A DNA stretch of 64,000 bases from Microcoleus sp. FACHB-1515 (GTDB taxonomy: Bacteria > Cyanobacteriota > Cyanobacteriia > Elainellales > Elainellaceae), in contig NZ_JACJPO010000008.1 in NCBI RefSeq assembly GCF_014696105.1, forward strand, positions 44,218 to 108,217. Reading direction: 5' to 3'. Each line of letters opens with the position of its first letter. The first letter of the stretch is position 1. Under the pieces are notes generated by a model. The model searched no databases. It was given only the letters and a program-made list of their open reading frames with translations, and had not been told where the DNA came from. The translations under genes were made by a program, and so were the position numbers. Of this stretch, positions 1 to 9,803 are shown one piece after another.

Positions 1-420
1 TTCCACGTAAGGCTGAGCAACAGCAGGAATCGCTTGGGTGGCAACGGCGGCCAACTGCGGCTCAGCTTCAAGCGGCTCGGCTTCGAGCAGTTCAATCAGC
101 GACGCTTGAAACGGTTGGCAATCCCGCACCGTCATTTCAATTTCACTCGTCAACGGTGTGGGCAGCGGTGCTTGCAGACGATAGCGCTGTTGCTCATCTA
201 GAAAATTGGGCGAGGCAGCAGGCCAATCGGCGAGCTTGGGCGTCAAAATTGCTCGCCACTCGATCGCCGTTTCTGCGCCGCACTTGTGACACTGCTCCGC
301 CACAAATTCAACAGCGGCTCCGCACGCTTGACAGGTAATCTCGGTCAAAGAAGTGCCGCAGCGCTGACAGAATTTGTGGTCGTCTGGGTTGCTGAACTGA
401 CAGTGAGGACAAACAAGCAT
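1..420 (-). CDS. Zinc-ribbon protein, N-terminal part, possibly a PP2C-type phosphatase (partial)
   Basis: The reading frame opens at an ATG at 420 on the minus strand and runs off the window edge after 140 residues without a stop. The first 48 residues form a double zinc ribbon: four CxxC pairs at C4/C7, C18/C21, C30/C33 and C44/C47. A less structured stretch rich in Glu, Ala and Pro follows. Several cyanobacterial serine/threonine phosphatases of the PP2C family begin with this kind of double zinc ribbon, so that is the best guess for the whole protein, but the catalytic part lies outside the window. It is divergent from the gene starting at 698. Confidence 0.6.
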   Translation of the reverse strand, partial: MLVCPHCQFSNPDDHKFCQRCGTSLTEITCQACGAAVEFVAEQCHKCGAETAIEWRAILTPKLADWPAASPNFLDEQQRYRLQAPLPTPLTSEIEMTVRDCQPFQASLIELLEAEPLEAEPQLAAVATQAIPAVAQPYVE

Positions 421-697
421 GTTGAAGTTCTTCTTTCGTTAAACAGGCTGGAGACGGATCAAAACAAGCTGTCCCGCACCGCGTAACGCTCGTGTAAAAG
501 TGCGATGTACACAAGTTATCATCATAGGCTTGAAACGGGATGTACAATGAAGCGCACTCTAGCACCATGAAGTTACCGTAAAGCACTTTTAACGATCGAG
601 CGATCGCTCAGGCAGCGGTTGAACTCTCCCCACTTGTCTTCTACAGAAAGCGTGGCATAATGATCCGGCCAATGTCAGCCCACTTGTCAGCATCCTC

Positions 698-1789
698 ATG
701 GTTTCTGCTCCTCATCTCGACGGTTCCTATCCCGCCAGCCTCGCAACGGATATCGATCGCGCCGATCTCAGCTTTAATTTGCCAAATCCGCAAGACGATC
801 GAATTTCGGAGTTTGAGTTTCAGCAGCAGATCGATCGCGCTTGGCAGGTGTGCGATCGCGTAGATTTACAGACGGAAATTTGGCGCGGACGAATTTTGCG
901 GGCGGTGCGCGACCGCGAGCGGCGCGGCGGTGAGGGGCGATCGCGAAGCGCTTCCGGAACGGTATCGATTGGCTTTCTCAACTGGCTCAAAGACCGCGAA
1001 ATCAGCAAAACGCAAGCCTACTCGCTGATCGAACTGGCAGACAGTGCTGACGCTTTGCTAGACGGCAATTTGCTGGAGCCAGAAGACGTGAATCAGTTCA
1101 GCAAGCGGGCGTTTGTGGAAACGGCGCAGGCTGAGGCGGAAGTGCAGCAGATTGTCAGTGAAGCCGTTCGGCGCGGCGACAAAATCACTCGGCGCGAGGT
1201 AAAGCAAATTTCGGACGAGTGGACGGCGATGAGTTCGGATCTTTTGCCTGTTGAGGTGAAGGAAAAAGCCGCCAACAACACGATTCCGATGCGATATGTG
1301 GCTCCGCTTGTGCGCGAATTGGAAAAGCTGCCTGCCGCTCACCAGAGCGCCCTGCAAGCCGAAGTTGCCGAAAATCCTGATGTGGAAACGCTGAAGCAGG
1401 CTACGGCTGAGGCAAAATATCTCGCGAAATATCTCAGCGCCGCCGCACAAGTACAAACGTTGAACCACGATGCGATCGACCTCGAATCCGCCCTCGAAGA
1501 AGCGCTTCGCATCGGCTGCCTGAATTCGACTGCCGATCTGGTCAATCAAGCCGCGCAGCTAGAGCAAGCGATCGCCAAACTCTACACAAGCTGGAAGCGG
1601 CTGAACACGCTGGCCGAACGGGTTTATCTTGACAGCGGCGCAAGTACGCCAAATCTGCGATCGCTCCTGTCTGGACTCAACCCGCTCTCTGGTGAAATCT
1701 TGGAACTGCAACTTGGCGATGCTGATGGCAGCTTTTCGCGCACGGTGCGGCTCAAGGTGCTGGGAGAAACGATCGGGGAAGCCCCCTAA
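698..1789 (+). CDS. Conserved cyanobacterial protein of unknown function
   Basis: This is a 363-residue soluble protein with no signal peptide or membrane segment. The sequence is rich in Ala, Glu and Leu and predicted mostly helical. The central part (about residues 60-180, with stretches such as LQTEIWRGRILRAVRDRE and SKTQAYSLIELA) resembles proteins I remember as conserved in cyanobacteria without assigned function. The SKTQAYSL stretch could be a helix-turn-helix-like segment, but I would not call DNA binding on that alone. The stop codon TAA lies inside a CCCCCTAAATCCCCC repeat, so the last residues (EAP) are encoded by repeat sequence. It is divergent from the zinc-ribbon gene. Confidence 0.7.
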   Translation: MVSAPHLDGSYPASLATDIDRADLSFNLPNPQDDRISEFEFQQQIDRAWQVCDRVDLQTEIWRGRILRAVRDRERRGGEGRSRSASGTVSIGFLNWLKDREISKTQAYSLIELADSADALLDGNLLEPEDVNQFSKRAFVETAQAEAEVQQIVSEAVRRGDKITRREVKQISDEWTAMSSDLLPVEVKEKAANNTIPMRYVAPLVRELEKLPAAHQSALQAEVAENPDVETLKQATAEAKYLAKYLSAAAQVQTLNHDAIDLESALEEALRIGCLNSTADLVNQAAQLEQAIAKLYTSWKRLNTLAERVYLDSGASTPNLRSLLSGLNPLSGEILELQLGDADGSFSRTVRLKVLGETIGEAP

Positions 1790-1816
1790 ATCCCCCACTC
1801 GTAGGGGACTTTGAGG
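1781..1816. repeat. CCCCCTAAATCCCCC-type short interspersed repeat
   Basis: The sequence GCCCCCTAAATCCCCCA at 1781-1797 is the reverse complement of the gatttaggggg core found again near 30624-30634. It is followed at 1801-1816 by GTAGGGGACTTTGAGG, a near copy of the arms of the palindrome at 1861-1894. Short repeats of this kind are common between cyanobacterial genes; here the repeat provides the stop codon of the upstream gene. Confidence 0.6.
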
Positions 1817-1860
1817 CTAGCCCGTCGATCCGCTCGATCACAGATGCACCCGCAAACCCT

Positions 1861-1894
1861 CCTCAAAGTTCCCCATGCATGGGGAACTTTGAGG
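1861..1894. terminator. 34-bp perfect palindrome between convergent genes
   Basis: CCTCAAAGTTCCCCATG is followed directly by its exact reverse complement CATGGGGAACTTTGAGG, giving 17 bp of perfect dyad symmetry. It lies between two convergent genes, 72 bp after one stop and 15 bp before the other. There is no clear T-run on either strand, so it may act as a weak bidirectional terminator or mRNA-end hairpin, or be a repeat element only. Confidence 0.5.
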
Positions 1895-1908
1895 GCTTCC
1901 CCGATCGC

Positions 1909-3198
1909 TCACTGAGCCGCCTGCGTGGAATTTTGGCCGTTGGCGATTGCTTCGGTCAGCACACCCAGCGCCCGGACATACTGCGGATCGGCGGATGTTC
2001 CAATCTCGTCGTTGTTGCTGGCAAGCTCTTCGCGCTGCTCTTCCGTCAGTTCAATTACCACATCCGGCGCAATTCCGGACTGATTGATGTCGCGACCGCT
2101 GGGCGTGAGATATTTGGCAACCGTGATCGCCAAGCCCGATCGCCCGTCGCTCAAGCCCCGCACCGACTGCACCAAACCTTTACCAAAGGTTCCCGTGCCG
2201 ACTAAAGTGCCGCGATCGTTATCTTGAATTGCACCCGAAAGAATTTCGCTGGCGCTGGCCGAACCTTTATCGACCAGAACGACAAGCGGCTTATCGGTTA
2301 ACGCCGAGTTGTCTGCGCTGTACTGCTGTGAAATGCCTTGGCGGTTGACCGTCGAGACAATCAAGCCGTCGTCGTACCACATGCGGGCGATATCGACGCT
2401 GGAATCGAGCAGGCCACCGGGATTCGATCGCAAATCGAGAATGTAGCCTGTCACGTTTTGGCGTTCGAGGTCTTCGATCGCCTTTTCCATTTCTTCAGCG
2501 GCGTTGTTGTTGAACTGCGTCAGGCGGATGTAGCCAATGTCGCCTTGCGGACTCGACTGCTTTTCGTAACGAACCGGATGCAGTTCAATGTTGGCGCGGG
2601 TGAGGGGAAACTCGATTTCGCGATCGCCCCGCTTGATCGTCAGCGTCACCTGCGTGCCTTCCTGACCGCGAATTCGCGAAACAGCATCGTTGATGTCCAT
2701 GCCCTCAGTGCTTTCACCGTCAATTTTAACGATCACGTCACGGGCGACGATTCCCGCCTCGGCAGCGGGCGATCCTTCGATCGGGGAAACCACGACTAGC
2801 TCATTGGTTTCTTCATCTTGTGACAGCGTAATCCCAACGCCAGACAACTGCCCTTGCGTTTCGATCCGCATACTCTCGAACTCTTCTGGATCCATGAAGC
2901 GCGTATACGGATCGTCAAGCTTGGCAAGCATTTCGCGAATTGCTTCGTAGGCTTGTTCGTTGCTGGTGTAGTTGCGGTTGAGATATTCCTGCCGGACGGC
3001 TCGCCAATCGACCTGATTAAACGTGGCATCGACATAGGTGCGATCGACCGCCTGCCACACTTCATCGACCAGCTCTTTCGGGCTTTCTTGAAAGAACGAC
3101 TGCCCCTGCGACAGGTGAACTCCGGCTCCCATGACGGTGACGGCGGCGACCGCAACGGCGGTTGCGCCCAGAATCAGTCCGCGCTTAATCATGACCAT
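1909..3198 (-). CDS. C-terminal processing peptidase (S41 family)
   Basis: This is a 429-residue periplasmic or thylakoid-lumen serine protease. An N-terminal hydrophobic stretch (residues 7-25) is a signal peptide or anchor. A PDZ domain follows at about 105-195, with the GVGITLS stretch and a substrate-binding loop. The S41 catalytic domain covers about 215-385. The Ser/Lys dyad is visible as S315 in KGSASASEIL and K340 in GTFGKGLVQ, 25 residues apart as in the family. Relatives include CtpA, which matures the D1 protein, and CtpB/CtpC; the sequence alone does not decide which paralogue this is. It lies 106 bp downstream of ispG on the same strand and may be cotranscribed with it. Its 3' end faces a palindrome. 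Confidence 0.93.
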   Translation of the reverse strand: MVMIKRGLILGATAVAVAAVTVMGAGVHLSQGQSFFQESPKELVDEVWQAVDRTYVDATFNQVDWRAVRQEYLNRNYTSNEQAYEAIREMLAKLDDPYTRFMDPEEFESMRIETQGQLSGVGITLSQDEETNELVVVSPIEGSPAAEAGIVARDVIVKIDGESTEGMDINDAVSRIRGQEGTQVTLTIKRGDREIEFPLTRANIELHPVRYEKQSSPQGDIGYIRLTQFNNNAAEEMEKAIEDLERQNVTGYILDLRSNPGGLLDSSVDIARMWYDDGLIVSTVNRQGISQQYSADNSALTDKPLVVLVDKGSASASEILSGAIQDNDRGTLVGTGTFGKGLVQSVRGLSDGRSGLAITVAKYLTPSGRDINQSGIAPDVVIELTEEQREELASNNDEIGTSADPQYVRALGVLTEAIANGQNSTQAAQ

Positions 3199-3304
3199 AG
3201 TTGCGATCGCGTCCCAAATAGCAAGAAGAGTACGCCCAATTTAGCACAGCCGAATCGGGAAGATCGGAGTGGGTTGGGAGTAGCAGATCGATCGATACAA
3301 TCTC

Positions 3305-4522
3305 TTAAGGATCGACCCAGCGGCCATCTGCCTTAATCAAATTGATTAGCTCCTCCACGCCCTGCGTTTCCGGCACTTTTTTGATTTCCTCGCGTCCGCG
3401 ATACAGCGAAATGAATCCGGCCTGCTTGCCGACATAGCCATAATCGGCATCTGCCATTTCTCCCGGTCCATTCACGATGCAGCCCATCACGGCGATGTCG
3501 AGTCCGGTCAAATGCTTCGTCGCTTCGCGCACCTGATGCAGCACTTCTTCCAGGTTGAACAGCGTCCGGCCACAAGACGGACAGGCGACATATTCAACCA
3601 TTGTTTTCCGCAAGCCCAACGCCTGCAAGATGCTGTAGCACACCGGAATTTCCTTTTCGGGGGCTTCGGTTAGCGAAACGCGAATCGTGTCGCCAATGCC
3701 ATCTGCCAGCAGGGTTCCAATTCCTGCCGTTGATTTAATTCGTCCATATTCGCCATCTCCGGCCTCGGTGACGCCCAGATGCAGCGGATAGTCCATGCCC
3801 AATTCGTCCATCCGCTTCACCATCAGGCGATTTGCGGCGATCATTACGGGCACTCTGGAAGCTTTGAGCGAAAGTTCAATGTTGTAGAAGTTGAGCGATT
3901 CGCAGATGCGGATGAATTCCAAGGCCGATTCGACCATGCCTTCGGGCGTGTCACCGTAAGTAAACAGCATCCGTTCCGCCAGCGACCCGTGATTGACGCC
4001 GATCCGCATCGATTTATTTTGATCGCGCAGCGAGACGACGAGCGGTTCGAGAGTTTCACGAATCTTGGAGCCGATCGCCTCAAACTCCTCTTTCGTATAT
4101 TCCGTCCGCTCTGCACTCGGCTTCTCAAACACATACAGGCCGGGATTAATCCGCACATTATCGACATGCTTTGCAACTTCCAGCGCAATCTTCATGCCGT
4201 TGTGATGCACGTCTGCCACGAGCGGAACAGGCTTGTATGTGGCATAGAGCTTGGCACGAATTTCTTCCATCGCTTTCGCATGGGCAAGGCTGGGAACCGT
4301 GACGCGCACGATTTCGCAGCCGATTTCATGCAGCCTGCGGATTGCTGCCACTGAGCCGTCTACATCCAGCGTGTCTTCATTAATCATCGACTGGACGACA
4401 ACCGGATTGCCGCCGCCGATCGTAATGCTGCCGACCGGAACAGGCCGAGTTTTGCGACGACGAATCGCGGTATCAACAGGAGTCGAAGCAGGCGCGGCAA
4501 TCGGGCTAGGTAAAGTCTGCAT
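3305..4522 (-). CDS. ispG: 4-hydroxy-3-methylbut-2-enyl diphosphate synthase IspG (GcpE)
   Basis: IspG carries out the penultimate step of the MEP isoprenoid pathway, converting MEcPP to HMBPP with a [4Fe-4S] cluster; in cyanobacteria it uses ferredoxin. The protein has 405 residues, the usual size for the two-domain bacterial type. A TIM-barrel part (residues 25-290) is followed by the cluster-binding domain. Its ligands are visible as C314 and C317 (CPSC), C348 and E355 (GCIVNGPGE). The product feeds carotenoid, phytol and quinone synthesis. The C-terminal protease gene follows on the same strand. The upstream region to 4752 is divergent with a DUF4870 gene. Confidence 0.97.
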   Translation of the reverse strand: MQTLPSPIAAPASTPVDTAIRRRKTRPVPVGSITIGGGNPVVVQSMINEDTLDVDGSVAAIRRLHEIGCEIVRVTVPSLAHAKAMEEIRAKLYATYKPVPLVADVHHNGMKIALEVAKHVDNVRINPGLYVFEKPSAERTEYTKEEFEAIGSKIRETLEPLVVSLRDQNKSMRIGVNHGSLAERMLFTYGDTPEGMVESALEFIRICESLNFYNIELSLKASRVPVMIAANRLMVKRMDELGMDYPLHLGVTEAGDGEYGRIKSTAGIGTLLADGIGDTIRVSLTEAPEKEIPVCYSILQALGLRKTMVEYVACPSCGRTLFNLEEVLHQVREATKHLTGLDIAVMGCIVNGPGEMADADYGYVGKQAGFISLYRGREEIKKVPETQGVEELINLIKADGRWVDP

Positions 4523-4752
4523 AGCAGCAAGTTTTTGTCACAAAAACGTCAAAATCCTCTGTGCTTCCAGATTGCCATAGTCCGGTGTTGTTTGGTTGGT
4601 TTGAGCGACACAATCGCAGAATCGATCGCCGCCAGTTCTCACTCTCAAGAAAGGCCGGATATTCCCACCTTGGGCAGGACGAAAGCGGCGCGATCGACGC
4701 CGTATGATCAAATGTAAAGGCAATGCTAAGCCGACCCAATGGGGAAATTGAT

Positions 4753-5097
4753 ATGTACAACACTTACGACAACGACAAGCGCAAGATTCTTTCAATTTTG
4801 AGCCACGCCTCAATCTTTGGAAGTGCGCTGCTGATCTCGGCAGGTCTACCGCTGGCGATTTGGTTTGTTTCTGAAGATCCGGTGGTGAAAGAAAGTGCGA
4901 AAGAAGCGCTGAACTTTCACTTTAATGTTTGGCTGTATGGAATCATCTTCGGCATTTTGTGCTGGGTGCTGATTGGCTGGCCGCTGCTGGCGATTTTATT
5001 TGTTGCTCACTGGACGCTGCCGATTTTTGCAATTTTGCAGGCGCTCAGTACGCCAGAACAGCCATACCGCTATCCGTTCATTTTCCGTGTGTTCTAA
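4753..5097 (+). CDS. DUF4870 small membrane protein
   Basis: This is a 114-residue integral membrane protein with three hydrophobic segments, at about residues 18-37, 60-75 and 78-98. The sequence SAKEALNFHFNVWLYG between segments one and two is the typical DUF4870 signature (KEALNFQ-type). The function of the family is not known. I start at the ATG at 4753, preceded by GGGGA, because the family begins with this MYN-D-DKRK type of N-terminus; an in-frame ATG at 4723 would add ten residues. A strong terminator follows. Confidence 0.85.
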   Translation: MYNTYDNDKRKILSILSHASIFGSALLISAGLPLAIWFVSEDPVVKESAKEALNFHFNVWLYGIIFGILCWVLIGWPLLAILFVAHWTLPIFAILQALSTPEQPYRYPFIFRVF

Positions 5098-5121
5098 GAA
5101 TTTTAATTTGACGTGAGTGAA

Positions 5122-5152
5122 GGCGATCGAAATCGATCGCCTCTATTTTTTT
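5122..5152 (+). terminator. Rho-independent terminator after the DUF4870 gene
   Basis: GGCGATCG-aaat-CGATCGCC forms an 8-bp perfect stem, followed by TCTATTTTTTT. The stem uses the HIP1 octamer arms. It lies 25 bp after the DUF4870 stop codon. Confidence 0.8.
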
Positions 5153-5270
5153 AGAACAGTAAAAAGATTTTTAACAAAACGGTATCATTTGCGACAAACT
5201 GCGATTGCATTGAATCAGGAAAATTACTTTTCCAATTTCACTTTCGATCGATCTTAACTAATCTTTAAAC

Positions 5271-6017
5271 ATGGCAATTGTTTTTGGCACGTCCGGCGAC
5301 GATACACTCTTTGGCACGCCTGAAAGCGACACTATCTTTGCAGGTGAAGGCAACAATATCATCGATGCATTCAGCGCTGGCAAAGATACGATTTTTGCTG
5401 GAGCAGGCGATGATCAAATTTTCGTTTTCTCTGGTGGCGACACGATTTTTGCGGGCGAGGGATCTAACCTGATCATCGCAGTTGGTAGAAGTGAGGGCAT
5501 CACCACGATTTATACAGGTGCAGGAGATGATGAGTTTTTAACTGGCTTCGACACCGACAGCATCATCTTTGCAGGCGAAGGCAACAACAGCGCCGATTTG
5601 GGTGTTGGCAACAACACTTTTTTTGCTGGAGCAGGAAACGACGCGATCCGCCTGAGAGGTGGAACCAATCTGATTTATGCAGGTGAAGGGGCAAACACGA
5701 TCGAGATTGAAGCAGGCGACAATGTAATTTACACAGGTTCCGGCAATGATTTTATCGATTCAGGTGAAGGCAACAACACGCTGTTTCTAGGAGGTGGTGA
5801 AGATGTGATTACCTTAGCATCGGGAAGCGGTTTCAACACCATCAATAACTTCATTGTTGGACAAACCAAGCTTCAGCTTACGGAAGGATTGACCTTTGCA
5901 GATTTGACGATCGCTCAAGCCAACAATGCCACCCAAATTTCTTTTGGAACTGATCTATTAGCTTCGCTCACTTCAATTCAGGCAGGCAGCCTCACGAGCG
6001 ATTCTTTCATTGCTTAA
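5271..6017 (+). CDS. RTX-like repeat protein, probably secreted and calcium binding
   Basis: This 248-residue protein is built almost wholly from about ten imperfect repeats of 17-20 residues of the type DTIFAGEGNN / DTIFAGAGDD (residues 10-185). These are the Gly/Asp-rich nonapeptide pairs of RTX beta-rolls, though the GGxGxDxUx consensus is relaxed. A non-repeat C-terminal region of about 60 residues (INNFIVGQTKLQL to the end) resembles the region that carries the type I secretion signal in cyanobacterial RTX proteins. There is no N-terminal signal peptide and no enzyme domain. No type I transporter lies nearby. No clear Shine-Dalgarno precedes the ATG. Confidence 0.8.
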   Translation: MAIVFGTSGDDTLFGTPESDTIFAGEGNNIIDAFSAGKDTIFAGAGDDQIFVFSGGDTIFAGEGSNLIIAVGRSEGITTIYTGAGDDEFLTGFDTDSIIFAGEGNNSADLGVGNNTFFAGAGNDAIRLRGGTNLIYAGEGANTIEIEAGDNVIYTGSGNDFIDSGEGNNTLFLGGGEDVITLASGSGFNTINNFIVGQTKLQLTEGLTFADLTIAQANNATQISFGTDLLASLTSIQAGSLTSDSFIA

Positions 6018-6089
6018 GTAACGTTGTCTGGGTAACACTATCTAGGGAATTGCAGGGCGATCGCAATAGAATCGATCGCCCATTTCTGC

Positions 6090-6293
6090 TTAAATTTCGT
6101 CTGGAAGAATCCACTTGGGTGGAGCCGTTAACTTCTTGCGGCGAGCTTCTTCTGCGATCGCCAGCATATCGTCAAGCGACTTTTCTTGAATGAAGCTGGC
6201 AGCTTGAGAAACATATTCTTTGTTAGGACAGCGATCGCCTAACACACAACCGTTTTTGCAGGCTTCAGCACAGTTAATTTGAGTGGATTCCAT
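6090..6293 (-). CDS. Small Cys-rich conserved protein
   Basis: This is a 67-residue protein. The start at 6293 is decided by a GAGGAG ribosome binding site seven bases upstream; a longer frame to 6365 lacks one. The N-terminus holds four cysteines (C8, C12, C16, C22; CxxxCxxxCxxxxxC), a possible metal or Fe-S site. The rest is a helical segment (SFIQEKSLDDMLAIAEEARRKK) and a conserved-looking tail, PPKWILPDE. I recognise it only as a small cyanobacterial type of unknown function. It stands alone between two plus-strand genes. Confidence 0.7.
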   Translation of the reverse strand: MESTQINCAEACKNGCVLGDRCPNKEYVSQAASFIQEKSLDDMLAIAEEARRKKLTAPPKWILPDEI

Positions 6294-6450
6294 TGTGTTC
6301 TCCTCGTTTCGACTCGCGCGAGTTGCGGTTGGGCGCGAATCTTTGAACTCAATTTGTCTAGGCAAATCCTAGCGCACTGATGCAGCCTGAAATCTGACTC
6401 ATGACGGAAGTTTGTTCGGCAGCAGGCGTGATCGAAGGGCGATCGCCTCG

Positions 6451-6478
6451 CGGCTGTCATCATACGGCTGTCATCATA
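6451..6478. repeat. 14-bp tandem direct repeat upstream of tgt
   Basis: CGGCTGTCATCATA occurs twice without spacer, at 6451-6464 and 6465-6478, 26 bp before the tgt start codon. It could be a slippage duplication in the 5' leader or a regulator site; nothing else supports either. Confidence 0.6.
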
Positions 6479-6501
6479 GAAGATGGCTTCACTTCTATTA
6501 G

Positions 6502-7686
<1,185 letters not shown>

Positions 7687-7752
7687 GGCGATCGCGCTGC
7701 TTCCTTACGATTGAGCTAACTGTGATGAATTTGACGAAAAGGAGCAAAACAA

Positions 7753-7995
7753 ATGGCTGAGCAAGCGATGGAACTGCCCGCTGATCTGCAAGACAAGCTG
7801 CAAGATGGTGCTGCCAACATTTTCAAAGCCGCAATGCAAAGCGCGATGGACAACGGCATGAGCCAAGAAGGAGCGATGGAAGTCGCCTGGAACACCATCA
7901 AGAACGACTATCGCCAAGACGAAAGCGGCAACTGGAAGCGTAAGCCCGACGACACGCCTTGGACGGGTACGGGCGTTCAGGTCAGCGGCAACTAA
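7753..7995 (+). CDS. ChaB-like family protein
   Basis: This 80-residue soluble protein has a good ribosome binding site (AAAAGGAG, ten bases before ATG). The N-terminal 50 residues match the ChaB fold: LPADLQDKLQDGAANIFKAAMQSA followed by a second helix pair ending in AWNTIKNDY. ChaB was named as a regulator of the ChaA cation antiporter in E. coli, but its molecular role is poorly defined. There is no chaA nearby. The C-terminal tail (about 20 residues, WKRKPDDTPWTGTG) is polar. Confidence 0.8.
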   Translation: MAEQAMELPADLQDKLQDGAANIFKAAMQSAMDNGMSQEGAMEVAWNTIKNDYRQDESGNWKRKPDDTPWTGTGVQVSGN

Positions 7996-8098
7996 GATTG
8001 CATCCTCAAAACTTCGCGACACAGGGCGTACCTCGGTGCGCCTTGGTTTGCTGTCCGATCGAAGGTACGATCGAAACTGATGTGCTTAACTTTTCTTC

Positions 8099-8581
8099 AT
8101 GAATTCGATCGCAGATATTTCGGTCAATACGGCCAGCGGACAGGCAAAATCTCTCAGTGAATATGCTGGACAGGTTTTGCTGATTGTCAATGTCGCCTCT
8201 TACTGTGGCTACACGCCGCAATACAAAGGCTTGGAGCAGCTAAATCAGCAATATCGCGATCGCGGCCTACGCATCTTGGCGTTTCCCAGCAACGACTTTG
8301 GCGCACAAGAACCCGGAACGATCGCAGAAATTCAAGCGTTTTGCGACCGCAATTACGGTGTCACCTTCGAGATTTTCGATAAAGTTCGCGCCAAAGGATC
8401 GCAAAAGCATCCGCTCTATGCTCGTCTGACGGAAGCGATCGCGCCTTCCAGCGAAGTGTCATGGAATTTCGAGAAGTTTTTGGTGAGCAAATCGGGAGAA
8501 GTGGTTGGTCGCTATCGCAGCAGCGTGGCGCCCACTTCGCCAGAATTAGTTGAAGCGATCGAGCGGGAGTTGGCGAAATAG
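8099..8581 (+). CDS. Glutathione peroxidase family protein
   Basis: This is a 160-residue thioredoxin-fold peroxidase of the non-selenium type. The peroxidatic cysteine is C36 (NVASYCGYTPQY). The rest of the catalytic tetrad is Q70 (FGAQEPG), W122 and N123 (SWNFEKFLV). A second cysteine, C82 (FCDRNYGV), is at the place of the resolving cysteine of thioredoxin-dependent members, so it may use thioredoxin and NADPH rather than glutathione. It likely reduces lipid or organic hydroperoxides. There is no signal peptide. It ends at a hairpin shared with the convergent solute-binding protein gene. Confidence 0.93.
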   Translation: MNSIADISVNTASGQAKSLSEYAGQVLLIVNVASYCGYTPQYKGLEQLNQQYRDRGLRILAFPSNDFGAQEPGTIAEIQAFCDRNYGVTFEIFDKVRAKGSQKHPLYARLTEAIAPSSEVSWNFEKFLVSKSGEVVGRYRSSVAPTSPELVEAIERELAK

Positions 8582-8591
8582 AAATCAAGAA

Positions 8592-8623
8592 AAGGGCAGA
8601 AGTGATAATGTCCTTTTGCCCTT
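8592..8623. terminator. Hairpin between convergent genes
   Basis: AAGGGCA (8592-8598) pairs with TGCCCTT (8617-8623). On the minus strand the stem is followed by TTTCTTGATTTC. It lies between the convergent gpx and solute-binding protein genes and probably serves the minus-strand transcript best. Confidence 0.45.
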
Positions 8624-8643
8624 GCGATCGCACCGCTCAAACA

Positions 8644-9711
8644 CTATGCCACTGCTGCTTTTACAAAGGTCGGATCGATCAAAGCGCTTAGCTGATCGAT
8701 CGTCATGGCTTGCGGAATTTGGCCTTGATCTTTGAGGAAGGTCGCCAGCGATTCCATATGCTTGCCAAGATACATATCGCTGCTTGTATCGGAGAGCAGT
8801 TTAACATTATCTTCAGGACTCGTAAGCTGCACTCCCTTCAATTCTTGTCCGACTTCTTCAGGTTTGAGTTCCAGCATTTTTCCAGCGATCGCATAAGCTT
8901 CATCCTGATTCGTTTGAAGGAATTCTTGAGCTTTGTAGATGCCGTTTACAAATGCCTGAACTGCCTGCGGATGATTTTGCACAAACGGCGTTGAAAACAT
9001 ATAAACGTCTAGAATTGCATTTGGCATTTTTGAGGAATCATAGATGATGCGGCCATCTTTTTGAGCTTGATTGGACTGCTGCAAAAAGGGCGAATAGGTG
9101 ACGGCAATATCAACGCGGCCAGAGGAATAAGCTGCGGCGGCAGCATCCGGTGTAACGTTTGTAATCTTGACATCATCGCCCGATAGTCCAGCTTCTTGCA
9201 GCACTTGCAGCAGGAAAAAATGGCTGACGCTGCCAATTTCAACGGCAACTTGACGACCTTTGAAATCGGCAATATCTTTGACGCTGTTGCGTGCCAAAAT
9301 GCCATCGCCACCCATCGAATTATCGGCGACCTGCACAACCCGAAAATCTTGGCCTTTCGCGGCAAACGCAACCATTTCGGAAGTCACGTTGTTGATGCTG
9401 TCAATTCGACCTGCGGCCAGCGCCGCATTTCCTTCACCCGTTGAACTAAAAGCTTTGTGTTCTAGTTCCAAACCGCCTTCTTTGAAAAAGCCTTTTTCGA
9501 TCGCAACATATAGCGGCGTGTAGCCAATCCAAAGCGTACTGCCGTTGGTTCCCTTGACAGGTTCAGCCGAGGCAGCCGGAGACGCTTCATTTTGCGCTGG
9601 AGCAGACGTGTTCGTTTGTTGGGTGCAGGCGTGCAGCATCAGTCCGCCTGTTGCGCCAGCGATGATTTGAATGGCGTGTCGGCGAGTGACAAACCGAGGT
9701 GACTGACTCAT
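8644..9711 (-). CDS. ABC transporter solute-binding lipoprotein, SsuA/TauA/NMT1 type
   Basis: This is a 355-residue periplasmic-binding-protein type II. The start at 9711 is chosen for an AAGGAA ribosome binding site eight bases upstream; a longer frame to 9750 lacks one. The N-terminus is a signal peptide with a twin-arginine-like TRRHAIQ and a lipobox LHAC, so it is a likely membrane-anchored lipoprotein. The body has the family pattern: IGYTPLYVAIEKGFFKEGGLE, then AALAAGRIDSINNVTSE and later DIAVTYSPF. Such proteins bind alkanesulfonates, nitrate, bicarbonate, thiamine precursors or aromatic acids; the substrate cannot be read here. No permease or ATPase gene adjoins it. Confidence 0.85.
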   Translation of the reverse strand: MSQSPRFVTRRHAIQIIAGATGGLMLHACTQQTNTSAPAQNEASPAASAEPVKGTNGSTLWIGYTPLYVAIEKGFFKEGGLELEHKAFSSTGEGNAALAAGRIDSINNVTSEMVAFAAKGQDFRVVQVADNSMGGDGILARNSVKDIADFKGRQVAVEIGSVSHFFLLQVLQEAGLSGDDVKITNVTPDAAAAAYSSGRVDIAVTYSPFLQQSNQAQKDGRIIYDSSKMPNAILDVYMFSTPFVQNHPQAVQAFVNGIYKAQEFLQTNQDEAYAIAGKMLELKPEEVGQELKGVQLTSPEDNVKLLSDTSSDMYLGKHMESLATFLKDQGQIPQAMTIDQLSALIDPTFVKAAVA

Positions 9712-9803
9712 GAGAAAATTCCTTTGTGGGGCGAATGCTAAGGCAATCATTCCCGATCGCTTCTTCCAAGAAAGTAACCCAAGCTACCAAATCAAAGCGC
9801 TTC

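Noticed and set aside
1058..1549. 163-residue minus-strand frame
   Set aside because: It is fully antisense to a well-supported conserved gene; its composition is that of a shadow frame.
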